Assembly (NCBI GenBank): GCA_031002005.1
Contig: CM061914.1
Location: 195,194,685 to 195,258,684 of the forward strand
Direction of reading: 5' to 3'
Source of the DNA: Vandiemenella viatica
Taxonomy: Eukaryota > Arthropoda > Insecta > Orthoptera > Morabidae
DNA length: 64,000 nucleotides
In this document: positions 54,534 through 64,000 of the stretch, one piece after another
Layout of the letters: each line of letters opens with the position of its first letter
Numbering within the stretch: position 1 is the first letter of the stretch
Made by a program: the position numbers and the translations under genes
The notes under the pieces: model-generated
Seen by the model: the letters and a program-made list of their open reading frames with translations, nothing else
Databases searched by the model: none
Told to the model about the DNA's origin: nothing

Positions 54534-55886
54534 CCGAGTGTTACAAAAAAAATGTATACACACCTTTAATGGTCATAGAGAGTTCGTTTTCACGCTTGAG
54601 AGGATGAAATTTGGTACAAACGTAGTGTGATGTTTGCTCAATAGGTGGCAGCAACCTAGGGCCGTGACGCGGGCAGCGGTGCTTAACTGATATCAACATG
54701 GCGGAAGTACGGTTGAACTTTGAAGAGCGTAAGCAATTGTTGAAGTGTTACTGGAAATTTGAGAATGTGGCTGCTGTCCAGAGACAGTGGAGACGTGAGT
54801 TTGGTACAGATCCACCTACACGGTTAACAATTACCCGTATACGTGACAAATTCGAGCTGCATGGAACAGTGTGTGATGTACACAAAGGCCGACCAGGGCG
54901 ACCTCTCACAGCTACGAGTGATGAGTCCTCGGCTGCGGTGCTGGAACGCTTTCAGCAGTCGCCACAAAAATCTACAAGGCAATGTGCGCGTGAGAGTCAT
55001 GTCAGCGTGCTACGCATTCTGAAGAAAGGCAAGTTTAAAGTGTACATTCCCAGACTGGTGCAACAGTTAAACGACGACGACTCAGATCGTAGGTTACAAT
55101 TTTGTGAATGGTTTCGGGACATGGTTAACAATGTTCCGGGATTTGTGGGGAATGTGGTTTGGTCAGTTGAAGCACAGTTCAAGCTCAATGGAACTGTCAA
55201 CAGACTGTGTACTGGGCTGACAATAATCCCCACATCACAGTGGAAACGGCTGTGAATTTGCCTGTTGTAAATGTGTGGTGCGGATTGACTCGTAGGGGAC
55301 TCATTGGTCCTTTCCGTTATGAAGATACTTTAACCGGTGAACTTTATCTGAGAATGTTTAACGATTCCATTTTACCTGCCATTCATGAACTGTACGGTAA
55401 TGAGAGGATTTATTATCAACAAGATGGCGCCCCTGCGCACTACCATAGGGATGTAAGAGCATACCTTGATCTACATTTTCCAGAGAATTGGATAGGACGC
55501 AGGGGTCCAATCGAGTTTCTTGCGCGTTCTCCAGATCTAACACCGTTGGACTTTTACTTATAGGGATCAGTGAAAGACCAGGTGTACAGAAGAAAACCAG
55601 ATAACCTGAACGAACTTTGGGATGAGATTAGAACAGTGTGCGCAGATATCCCACTGAAAACTTTAGCGGTAGTTACCGAATCAGTCGCAACCCGTGTTCA
55701 GAAATGCATTGATGCAGAAGGCCATCACTTTGAACACTTAACATAAACATTTACCCCAGAAAGTGTATTGGAAACTTCAAACAGACTTATAATCTTACTT
55801 TCAGGCTAATAAACATTTTGTATGAAAACGTTTCCATATGTTTTTTCTTCTCCTGAAGTGTGTATACATTTTTCTGTAACACTCGG
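54534..55886 (+). mobile_element. Mariner-like DNA transposon, 1.35 kb, TIRs and TA present
   Basis: Left end ccgagtgttacaaaaaaaat continues gtatacacac; the right end is its near-perfect complement. TA flanks both ends (54532-54533, 55887-55888). One transposase-like reading frame fills the interior. Structurally the most complete transposon in the window, though the gene is disabled. Confidence 0.88.
54698..55746 (+). pseudogene. Disabled mariner-like transposase
   Basis: The N-terminus MAEVRLNFEERKQLLKCYWK with a helix-turn-helix layout (VAAVQRQWRREFGTDPPTRL) and a KGRPGRP hook is of the insect DUF4817-type. The catalytic core follows: VVWSVEAQFKLNG, where the first acidic residue expected before EAQF (D) is V; then, after a +1 frameshift near 55205, RIYYQQDGAPAHY (second Asp) and RSPDLTPLDFYL (third Asp), then TAG at 55561 where the family has Trp, and a C-terminus ending EGHHFEHLT. 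Three independent lesions mean it cannot act. Confidence 0.85.
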
Positions 55887-55889
55887 TAT

Positions 55890-57005
55890 TTTTAGTGTTT
55901 ATTGTATACATACATGAAACAAATTCAGTTTCCAGTTAATAACATTTTTGAGATTTATATCAAAACAAATATGGTCCAAAAGTGGCAATTATGATGGGCA
56001 CAACTCCTGCACTGTAATTTTGCAGAATTTTAAATATGATATTCAGTCTGCAGCCAATTCATTTCTAGGTGTGTGAAGCATGGAACAATGACAGTATGGC
56101 TACATTTCATTTTTTCCCCCCTAAGAAAATCTATAAGTAAACTCTAAAGCACTTGTGCCCATCCCCACAGTATAAACAGAGAAACTGTTTGGATAGATCT
56201 TCTGCAGGAAGAATTAATATGAATACTTTATTGAAAGTAAAGTCAGTTGGAAATGTCCAACATTTTTGTTTACAACATTAGAATCCCTTGAATTTGTGGC
56301 ACCAATCATTTTACAGAAAGGTTATAAAACATTTTCTTATTTGATACAAAAGTTGAAAATGCAAAAATCTCGATAAACTTAATCTAAAATTTTAACAATG
56401 TTAAATAAAAATATATTTGATACCAATAAAAAAAAAGCAAATTCTATATATAATTTAACAACAGTGATTTGCATTTTATAATCTCGATATTTAAATTTAT
56501 CAAACAAATATAAGTGTTCCTGGACGCAGAAGAAAAATTCTTCTAATGGAATGTAAGTTTTAACATCACAGTAATTTACAAAATTAATGGTCAAATTTTA
56601 GACCCCAACATCTTACAAAAATGATTCTAAAATTATAAAAGCTATTACATAGTACAATACATCTTGTACAGCAGAGGCAAAATACATATTTTCTTACTTA
56701 AGTGTGTGACTAAATAAAATAAAAATCTAACACATTCAAGGCCAAAGTAAACAACAGATATCCCTAGTGTTTTTGAATCAAAAAATTTTACTGCAATCAG
56801 GAATCAGTCGTAGAATAAAAATATTCCTAACTCTGAACAGCATCCTATAAACACAAAGCCGTTTTCACATTGTAAGAGAAGTTCAATGTCAGTAAAGTTG
56901 AAATGCAGTAAAGTCAATTTAGCTCCATGCCCATTCCGCTAGCTTAAAATAGTTCAACATAGTCCCAGGGGAGGGAAAAACACAGTTAATGTGTATAATT
57001 ACGTA
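55890..57005. other. Intergenic, nothing recognised
   Basis: Very AT-rich. No exon or element boundary found. Confidence 0.4.
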
Positions 57006-57009
57006 GTTT

Positions 57010-57172
57010 TTCTCGGCGTTGCAAATATAAATAATTTTCTCGGGTGACTAGCCGAGTGATATGAATGTCATAGTTACACGAAGATGGCGTCGATGATTCA
57101 GTGCGCCGAAATATCGTGTAACTATGACATTCATATCACTCGGCTAGTCACCCGAGAAAATTATTTATATAT
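57010..57172. mobile_element. Palindromic element, long arms, clean hammerhead-like apex (plus)
   Basis: Arms (ttttctcgggtgactagccg onward, and complement) pair without break for about 60 bases, including CATAGTTACA (57069-57078) with TGTAACTATG (57117-57126). The apex between them is CGAAGAT, GGCG (57086-57089) pairing with CGCC (57104-57107), then GAAATATCG. This is the hammerhead layout, with a CUGANGA box missing its U and the whole arm as stem I. Its sister is at 7043-7168. Confidence 0.75.
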
Positions 57173-57599
57173 ACAGTTAATGTGGTCTACTGTCTTGTAG
57201 GAGGAGAAAACATTACCTGCCCCTCTGGGTCAGTATCCCCAACACACAATAAAAAAATCCAACTGCCACACCTTAGAACAGAAACTGGACCACCAAAGTA
57301 CAACTAAAGCTATGAAAATAATACTGAAAATAAAAGCAAGAAATGTTATAGAAGTGCAATAGAGTTTTTAATCAATCGGAGTTGTTTGGTGTATATGCTT
57401 TGGCACTGACATAGAAGAAAATAACAAATATGAGCATATCAACAGCACAAAATCGAAGTAAAATGAGCTAAATTACAAGTCACAATCACTACACATAAGA
57501 AATATGCCAAAGGATGATACTGTAGTTTATGCTCCAACAAGAAGTGACAGATGAAAATTATAACAATCATGATTGTTAAGGGGAAGCACAAGCACTAAA

Positions 57600-58150
57600 T
57601 AAGGTGACTTTGCAGTTGGAAAACCTAACTGACAATGGTTAGCAGATCTTTCAGGTTTGTTCTCTGCATATTCCCGGCTGAAAGCAGTTGTGGAACCCAC
57701 TACCAGCTTACTAGTTCTACCATAGCTCCATGTGAGCCCTGTCAAGTTTCCCATAGCACCTTCACAGCTACTGTAGCGTCCGAGGGCCCCACTGTACTTC
57801 CCTCCTACCGACGGCAACCCAGAATTCTGGCCACACAGGTGAAGTGCCAGATGTGAAGGATTTGAGCAACAAGACTGGACAAGTTGCATAATGAGCGTTT
57901 GAGGAAAGCTGTAATGTATCAAGACTTCAGTGGGACACACACACACGAGGGGGGATGAGTGATGAAAGAATGCTGAAGAAAACTGGAAGAGGCACCGACA
58001 AAGATCACAGATGGATTAACGAAATAGAAATGAGTGGAAGACGGAGGAGTGAACTGGAGACGATCCAATGTAGCGACGATTCTCAGCATAAGAACATACA
58101 TAAATGTGGACGTAGACTGTTTTACTGCCCGTCACCAATATTTATAAAAT
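57600..58150. other. GC-richer block of unknown nature
   Basis: Open frames on both strands (57527-57946 minus, 139 codons; 57635-57856 plus) cover a GC-richer stretch. No domain or motif is recognisable and no splice context stands out. It may be a decayed transposon. Confidence 0.3.
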
Positions 58151-58209
58151 AAAGTTCATGCATAAAAGTGGTAAGTGTGCATGTTTTGTCCTAGAGCAGA
58201 ATGCGAGCC

Positions 58210-58345
58210 GTTTACCGAAATCACTCCAGGCAAATGCCGGGATGGTTCCTTCAAAAGGCCATGGCAAATGCCTTTCCAATGCTTGCCACCTTTTTCTTTC
58301 CCACCTCTAATGACCTCAATGTGAATGAGGTGTAAAGCCATAAAA
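58210..58345 (+). repeat. 5'-truncated SINE
   Basis: Starts in the core (aaatcactccaggcaaatgc), then cttcaaaaggccatggcaaa and tail aatgaggtgtaaagccataa. The tRNA head is missing. Confidence 0.75.
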
Positions 58346-58562
58346 CAAAATGTGGGCTCCATCACTTCTGGCTGACAGTGGCAAAAAATGGAAAACAATC
58401 AATGAGAGCTAAGATATGAGCCACAAAACATCCCGTCTTCAATGTGCAATCTCTGAGAGACAAAACAACATCCCTTCCCTACAAACTGGGACTACAGCAC
58501 CAAAAAGAAGGGCATGACAAGTAAATGGTTATGAATGGCTGAAGAAATTTATTCATTTAATG

Positions 58563-59153
58563 CAGGGGTGGGCAACCCAAATGATCTTGCGGCCCACTAT
58601 ATTATATTATATGTTCTGAATGCACGTGCATTATGAGCTCACAGAATATAACATAATTATTCCGTGAACTGATAACTGTAAACTCATAAATAAAACAGGC
58701 AATATCTGTCATATATTCCAAAAATATTATTTAAAATCAAAGTAATTTCTTTCTCATAATTTCGACAGTTAATTTTGAAATATATGGATGCACAAATAAT
58801 GTATTTTTGAAATAAATTGGTTTTCACTCCACTGACAATTATAAACTAAATATAATTTGAAAAAGTGTGATGAATCACGCGGGGCGGAAAAATCTTCAGG
58901 CGGCCGCGTGTTGCCCAACCGTGCTCTAAACCGAGTATGATGCTTATTTTTTTAATTAATTTTCATGATTGAAGAAAGCTGATCACATTTATACGTGCTT
59001 CTGAATGTCCAAATTATTTTTTGTGCGAAAACTCTCTGCTGTGTATATTTTTCTTCTGAAAGGTATGTTCAGTATCTGAAATTTTTGCATTTCTCGTGGG
59101 CCGGATTGAAGCTGGTGGAGGGCCGGATCCGACCCGGGGGCCGCCCATATATG
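58563..59153. mobile_element. Nonautonomous hAT element with 8-bp duplication
   Basis: Begins caggggtgggcaaccc and ends gggccgcccatatatg. An exact 8-bp direct repeat, atttaatg, flanks it (58555-58562, 59154-59161), the hallmark of hAT transposons. Subterminal 'ggccggatccgacccggggg' and 'ttgcggcccac' are the usual hAT-type G/C-rich ends. A second internal terminus-like sequence (gttgcccaaccgtg, 58908) hints at a nested or rearranged copy. No coding frame. Confidence 0.82.
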
Positions 59154-59976
59154 ATTTAATGGGTTAGGAAGATCTCTGTGCTGACCTATACAGGCTCAGA
59201 TACGAAAATGGGCCAACAGATAAACTTTAAAAGAGTAACTCTATTACCACTGAGAGGGAATCCTTATCTGTGGAATGCAAATTTGTATAAAAAATACATA
59301 AAACAAATTTTAAGGAATTTAAATACCTAGAACCTGCAATAAAATCTTCACGGGTGTTGTAAAAATATAGCATTTCAAGCTAGCTCCACTATATTCTTCA
59401 GGTATGAATTCATCCGTAAGCTTTGGTTAGTCCATTGACCAGTACCGATGGATTCATGGATGACAGAGTTATCTATCAACATATTGTGTTTCCAACATGA
59501 TGTGGCAGTACAGCCATGAAATTTTCATTGGAACAATAAGCCAGGAAATTATACTTTCTTATACCTATGGTCTGTTGTCAATAAACAGACCACTTGTAAA
59601 AAAGGAGACATTGTGAAGTTATACACAAATGAAAGGTCTTGTAATAGTCAAAAAGTATTAGACACAGTGAGGAATTATCAGATATCATCAAGAACAATAT
59701 ACTGCTCTTCCATTCAAGGAATCAATACACACAACTCAGTAAGAGACTGGGACAGCAATTATTTATAGTCCTTGCTGAGTAAGATCAGGACTTCAGTGGG
59801 ACCCCAACAACAGCTCCATCTAAACAAAGTTCACGATCCTCAGCCATCAGCAATAATCAAAACACTGTTACAATTATATGGACAACCCATTGAAAACAAA
59901 AACAATACTTGCAGAAGTAATTTCATGAAACATACATCCTGAAAAGAAATCTGCTGGTGAACCAAAACAGCTGGGG

Positions 59977-61141
59977 TAAATCGAACTACATTTTGTATAA
60001 GTGACTTGTGTTAAGTACCTGCATGGAATAGACTGCTTCCCCGAGAATTTTAAAAGTGGATGCACAAAAGAATCCTCCAAATACTGTATTGTGGACTCAA
60101 TAGGTGCAAAGCAGGGAAGTATTTAAGAGAGCTTAGGAGAAATCCACCGAAGAATAAAATGCCATCGGCCACAGCTGAACCCACAAGGAAAGATTTATGG
60201 TAGTCATGGAGTGGGAAATACTTTTAGTTACGGTTCTGCCAAAGTTGAATCACAACATTTGGCAAATTCTGTAGGGCGTAAAACAGAAAGCTGTTTTTAT
60301 TTGACTTTCACTTATGAGTGCAGTGAAATACTTCGCCCACCAACCTATTGGAGTCGGAATGACAGGAAAGATAAGATTAGAGAAATAAGGTGCCACACTG
60401 ATTATTATATGAATTCTTTTTTCCCTCGTACCATTAGGGATTGGAATGCACAGCAAAGAGATTAGCTTTGGTGCTGAGCACCCTCTGCCACCCACAATTT
60501 TGTGAATTGCAGAGTATATATGTCGATGTAGATTCAAATTTGTCATGTTTTAGTGATGCAGATTGTGAAGACTTGCCAAGAAAGAGTGGAAAGCATTACT
60601 AAAGCTCTTGTAATTGAGTCTACCATCTTCTAGTGATGCAGATTTTGAAGATTTGGCAAAGAAGTAAAGGAAATATGTCCTCACTGAAGGCATAAGCATT
60701 TCATTTGAATTAAAAAATGATAAGTTACAAAGCAGGTATTTATGTTTTAACTGAAAAATTGAACAATTCTGTTCTAGAAGTGCTTGAATGTAAGCATGTG
60801 TATGATATCAGCATTCAAACGAATGAACAAGATAACGGCGAAGTGCGTTACATAACGTTTAGCAGAATCGAACTAAATTTTGTATAAGTGACATGTGTTA
60901 AGATGTGCCTCTGTGGTGAAGAATGTAGATTGGAACTACCTGCATGGAGTAGACTGCTTCCCCGAAATGGATGGGAATTTGAAAAGTGGATGCACAAAAC
61001 AATGCTCCAAATATTGTGGACTCTAAAGGTGTGAAGCAGAGACGTATTTAAGAGAGCTTAGGACACATACACCAAACAATAAAATGCCACTTGTCACAGC
61101 TGATCCCACGAGGAAAAATTTATGGTAGTCATGGAGTGGGA
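59977..61141 (+). repeat. Long direct repeats (~240-275 bp) around a LINE fragment
   Basis: 59977-60212 and about 60866-61141 share cttgtgttaagtacctgcat / acatgtgttaag, gaatagactgcttccccga, gtggatgcacaaaa, tatttaagagagcttagga and tttatggtagtcatggagtg. The second copy carries an extra insert. Between them is a short duplicated block (agtgatgcagatt, 60553 and 60634). It could be a tandem duplication or long terminal repeats of a decayed element. Confidence 0.6.
60243..60475 (+). pseudogene. LINE C-terminal fragment (CR1/L2-like)
   Basis: Encodes CFYLTFTYECSEILRPPTYW, then IREIRCHTDYYMNSFFPRTI and RDWNAQQ. The 'D.Y..SFFPRTI.DWN.L' motif is the usual end of LINE ORF2 proteins. Downstream gcagagtatatatgtcgatgtag resembles the 3' UTR of such elements. 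Confidence 0.6.
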
Positions 61142-61149
61142 TGTTGGAG

Positions 61150-62924
61150 AAAATTCTGGATATATGATAAAGGAACAGCCGGATTCATAGCATCTGCTAG
61201 TTGTTTAACTGGGCAACGGAGAAGATGAAGAGTGTTAAGGCTAGATCGCATACCGAACACAAGACATCACTGACAGAATAGGAAAAGCTAGCAGCTGCAT
61301 ATAAAGAAGATATTAAATATGACATGGATCCAGAATCCTCGTAAAAGAGAAGCATGCAGTACAAGACAAATGAGATAAACAATCTGTACCAAGGAACAAT
61401 CATAAATTAGGTAAACACTGGAATGCACCCACTAATAGATACAATTTAGCATAAGACTTCTAATAGCAATCACAAGTAATTATCGACTTCATGGAAACTT
61501 CAGATCTACATTTGTTCATAGCTCCAACCACAGAAATGCAGAGCACTGAATAATTTCTTTTCATCCAATGCACACCAACTTTTGTTGCCAACTTCAACCA
61601 TACACAATACTGAATTATGATATGAGCAACCAACCATTTTTAAGTATGGTATGCCTATGGTTTGTCAATTCTCTGCTATCCTTAGATTTTAAATAGCTGC
61701 ATTTCTTCACTATATCCTAGGTAGCTGGTGAAAGTGGAGTCGGATTAATAAGAATCTCCTAAGACGTGAAGATCTACCAAGATTCTGAGGATGAAATTTT
61801 GTCTATTATACTTTAAGTAAAATGGTAGCTCAATGCCACATTTCTTACCTAGAAATATGTCACAAGTCTCAATCATGGAAGGAATCACTAAGAAGATTAG
61901 AATAATGAATTAATCATTAGATTTTGTCACACTGAGGTGAGATGCATGGGGAAGAGGAGTTCGTATATCCTGAAAGTAATGGTCCCATCACACTTGGTTA
62001 AGGTTTTTAACTATTCTGAAGTAAGAAGATGGCCAAAAGGCAAACATACTTGTTAACAGAATATCTGATTTTAAACTACCAAATAAAAGTTTTTCTGAGT
62101 ACAAATGAGAACAAGAGAAGCATATATAGCTTGCATAACCACTCACTGGAATCTGATTTTGTGTCGTATAAAAGGAGATTATGTTACAAATAGTATAACA
62201 TAATATGGTAAATCTGACACACAAAAGACTGTCTAAACTATAACAATAAAACTGACAGTTTGTCTATATAAAACTATGAATTCTTTGCAGTTATAAACTT
62301 CCCAAAACTTATATTTTTAATATTATAGGAGCTTTGTTTTCAAATATTTTATAACCACTGTACTCTAACTAAAAAATATTATCTTCCAGACAATACAAAC
62401 AAAAATTCAACAACTCCCACTGTTTTAATGGCTGGTATAAAATATTTTGTCTCAATAAAATATTCTTCCACTTTTCTATGTTTAACACAACAACCGATCT
62501 AAAGCCAGTAACAAAGCAGTATTATTGTGTTTTGTGTCTACAACATAAGCAAGCAAATAACCAGCACATAAAAAAAATATGTACTACAAAATAGTAACAT
62601 TAAATATATGAATATTGACAAAAACAAACATCCAACAGAACATAAAAAAATCTGGTATATTAAAAGCTGTAATAAAATAACATGGAAACATTTACAATCA
62701 GTCATTATACACTCTACTTTACAAACTTACTATTGCCTTGATTTAATGATCCCTTCTACGTCACTTCTGAAATAACATACTGTCACTCTGCATCACAACA
62801 TAAAGCTCAGTTCCGTCAAATATCTTCTCTTTAAAAAATAAAAGTGTGATAGTTAAATACATTAAAAATTTAAAAGGACCGACGGGAATCTGGCCAGTCG
62901 TGCAGAAGCAGTTTCTATCAGTCT
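61150..62924. other. Intergenic and likely 3' UTR of SLC25A1
   Basis: No exon found. The part just left of 62925 should be the 3' UTR of the minus-strand carrier gene; a variant ATTAAA signal is possible near 62742-62752 on the minus strand but is not decisive. Confidence 0.4.
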
Positions 62925-63033
62925 TCACGGAAATAACTTGTTAAACAAATCCATGAATGAATCGTATATCATAAATGTAATGGCTACATCCAAACACACA
63001 CGACCCAGTCGGGGAACGGTTCCTTTGTAGAAT
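62925..63033 (-). CDS. SLC25A1: SLC25A1 last exon
   Basis: 109 coding bases encoding [20 protein letters not shown] and the C-terminus ending LFNKLFP. Confidence 0.92.
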
Positions 63034-63201
63034 CTGTGGGAAAAGGCAGGAAAAAGAAACAATTAAAAAATGTTCACTTTCTCAGGTGAAAATATCTGCA
63101 ACATAGAACAACAATGTCACCACTTACGCAAAAGGCCCTTCATTCTTCCAAATTTTGATGAAACAGTCAAATGTATTTTTGTACTTTGCAGCCTCTAGTC
63201 C
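62925..63201 (-). CDS. SLC25A1: Mitochondrial citrate carrier, last two coding exons (5' part off-window)
   Basis: Exons 63201-63128 and 63033-62925 (TGA 62927-62925) join at GC|A and encode about 60 residues: [20 protein letters not shown], then [20 protein letters not shown] and [17 protein letters not shown]. This is the end of the third repeat of a mitochondrial carrier. The EG....YKG motif and especially [15 protein letters not shown] are close to the citrate/tricarboxylate carrier SLC25A1 (fly scheggia), which exchanges mitochondrial citrate for malate across the inner membrane. The PX(D/E)XX(K/R) signatures lie in exons to the right, outside the window. Introns have normal GT-AG borders (acceptors TTTTTAG and CCCACAG; donor GTAAGT). 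Confidence 0.9.
63128..63201 (-). CDS. SLC25A1: SLC25A1 penultimate exon
   Basis: 74 bases encoding [20 protein letters not shown] and EGPFA before donor GTAAGT. Confidence 0.9.
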
Positions 63202-63519
63202 CTAAAAATAAAAATAATTTCTCATAATTACAGCAAGTCACACAGAAGTAAACACAGACAAACTTTAGCACAATAACTTGGAGCCTACATTTCATTCTTT
63301 TAATTTATTTCTGGTTTATAATTTCAATGTATGTCATTCTTATTTTAAGTGAAAATTTTCAATATTAAAAATTAATCATTTATTATGAAATGATGAAAGT
63401 GTTGCAACTATCACAGTAATAAGACAATGTTAAGAACAAACTGTTGGAACAAACCCTCAATAAGCGATACGTTTCCCCACATTCGAGGCCAAGACAACTA
63501 TTGCAATACAGAATTTTAT

Positions 63520-63669
63520 GTGCTATATAGATAACCAAGTGAAAATAACCCAACACTCACCAAAATTGCTGCAACGAGTGAAAAGCATACAAGACAGACA
63601 AAAACATATAGTATATTTGTTTTATACCTTATTCTTGTGATAGGGAAAGAGTGATTAGGTTTGGGAGGT

Positions 63670-63731
<62 letters not shown>

Positions 63732-63875
63732 CCCAAACCAAATGACTCTTCCCCTATCATATGAATATGGTATAAAACAAAAATATTGTATATGTTTTTT
63801 TTGTCTCATATGCTTTTAACTCATTGCATATTTCAACTATGGTAAGTGGTGGGTTATTTTCCCAAGCCTTTGTTA
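63520..63875. mobile_element. Palindromic element with a CA microsatellite at its centre
   Basis: The left side (cccaacactcaccaaaattg, ttgttttataccttattctt, gtgattaggtttgggaggtg) is mirrored on the right (catcccaaaccaaatgact, atatggtataaaacaaa, atggtaagtggtgggttatt). The right end carries the terminal module attgcctaaaagccgtttcc found inverted at 9490 and 50456. It lies in the SLC25A1 intron or flank. Confidence 0.7.
63672..63730. repeat. (CA)n microsatellite, 59 bases
   Basis: Pure AC/CA dinucleotide run at the loop of a palindromic element. The VCVCVC frame across it is an artefact. Confidence 0.97.
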
Positions 63876-64000
63876 TTTATATTGCCTAAAAGCCGTTTCC
63901 TTTTTCCTTGGTATCAATATAGAAGTTTACGTTCCAATGACTGTTAGAAAACAAGTTCTTCGAAGACTATTATATAACAGCAAACTATGGCATATTTTAA

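Noticed and set aside
57527..57946. 139-codon minus-strand frame
   Set aside because: No recognisable domain, no splice or start support; left as unknown GC-richer block.
63516..63809. 97-codon frame with VCVCVC repeats
   Set aside because: Reads through the CA microsatellite in a palindromic element.

Overview
This is animal nuclear DNA, almost certainly from an insect. It is AT-rich, with small GC-richer coding exons separated by introns of one to several kilobases that are packed with mobile elements. There are no bacterial operons, and the recognisable genes are conserved metazoan ones. The SINE core, the many mariner relics and the long introns fit a hemimetabolous (perhaps polyneopteran, such as a stick-insect-like) genome; that placement is a guess from repeat style only.

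Four host genes are visible. (1) At 2726-3015 (+) lies the last exon of a Ly6/uPAR-type cysteine-rich protein, with a poly(A) signal at 3080; its earlier exons lie left of the window. (2) From 26633 down to 7768 (-) are the first six coding exons of a rabankyrin-5 / ANKFY1 orthologue (N-terminal coiled coil, BTB domain, BACK-like segment, start of the ankyrin region). The rest of the protein must lie further left, so the Ly6 exon sits antisense to it, inside or beyond it. (3) From 27244 to 49202 (+) is a complete nine-exon SNF5/SMARCB1 (Drosophila Snr1) gene, a core SWI/SNF chromatin-remodelling subunit; the exons join in frame to 369 codons plus stop. ANKFY1 and Snr1 start about 610 bp apart, head to head, and probably share a bidirectional promoter. 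(4) At 62925-63201 (-) are the last two exons of a mitochondrial citrate carrier (SLC25A1 / scheggia) that continues right of the window.

Nearly everything else is repeat. Classes seen: a tRNA-derived SINE family on both strands; three degenerate mariner relics (one internally deleted, with terminal inverted repeats (TIRs) and a TA duplication) plus a 1.35-kb mariner-like element with TIRs and a disabled transposase; LINE fragments; nonautonomous DNA elements with TAA, TTA or 8-bp duplications; large inverted repeats; and a dispersed CCAGGCTGCATT repeat.

The most interesting signal is a set of a dozen or more palindromic or half-palindromic elements. At the apex of many is the same short layout: (C)TGANGA(T/A), a short GC-rich hairpin, then GAAA followed by a small palindrome (ACGCGT, ATGCAT or ATAT) and often TTGTG. 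That is the layout of a minimal type-I hammerhead ribozyme like those reported in Penelope-like retroelements. Several copies (29191, 30034, 32265 minus) keep the exact CUGANGA and GAAA boxes. Others are degenerate but keep the stem II pairing, which argues for one old, diversified family rather than chance.
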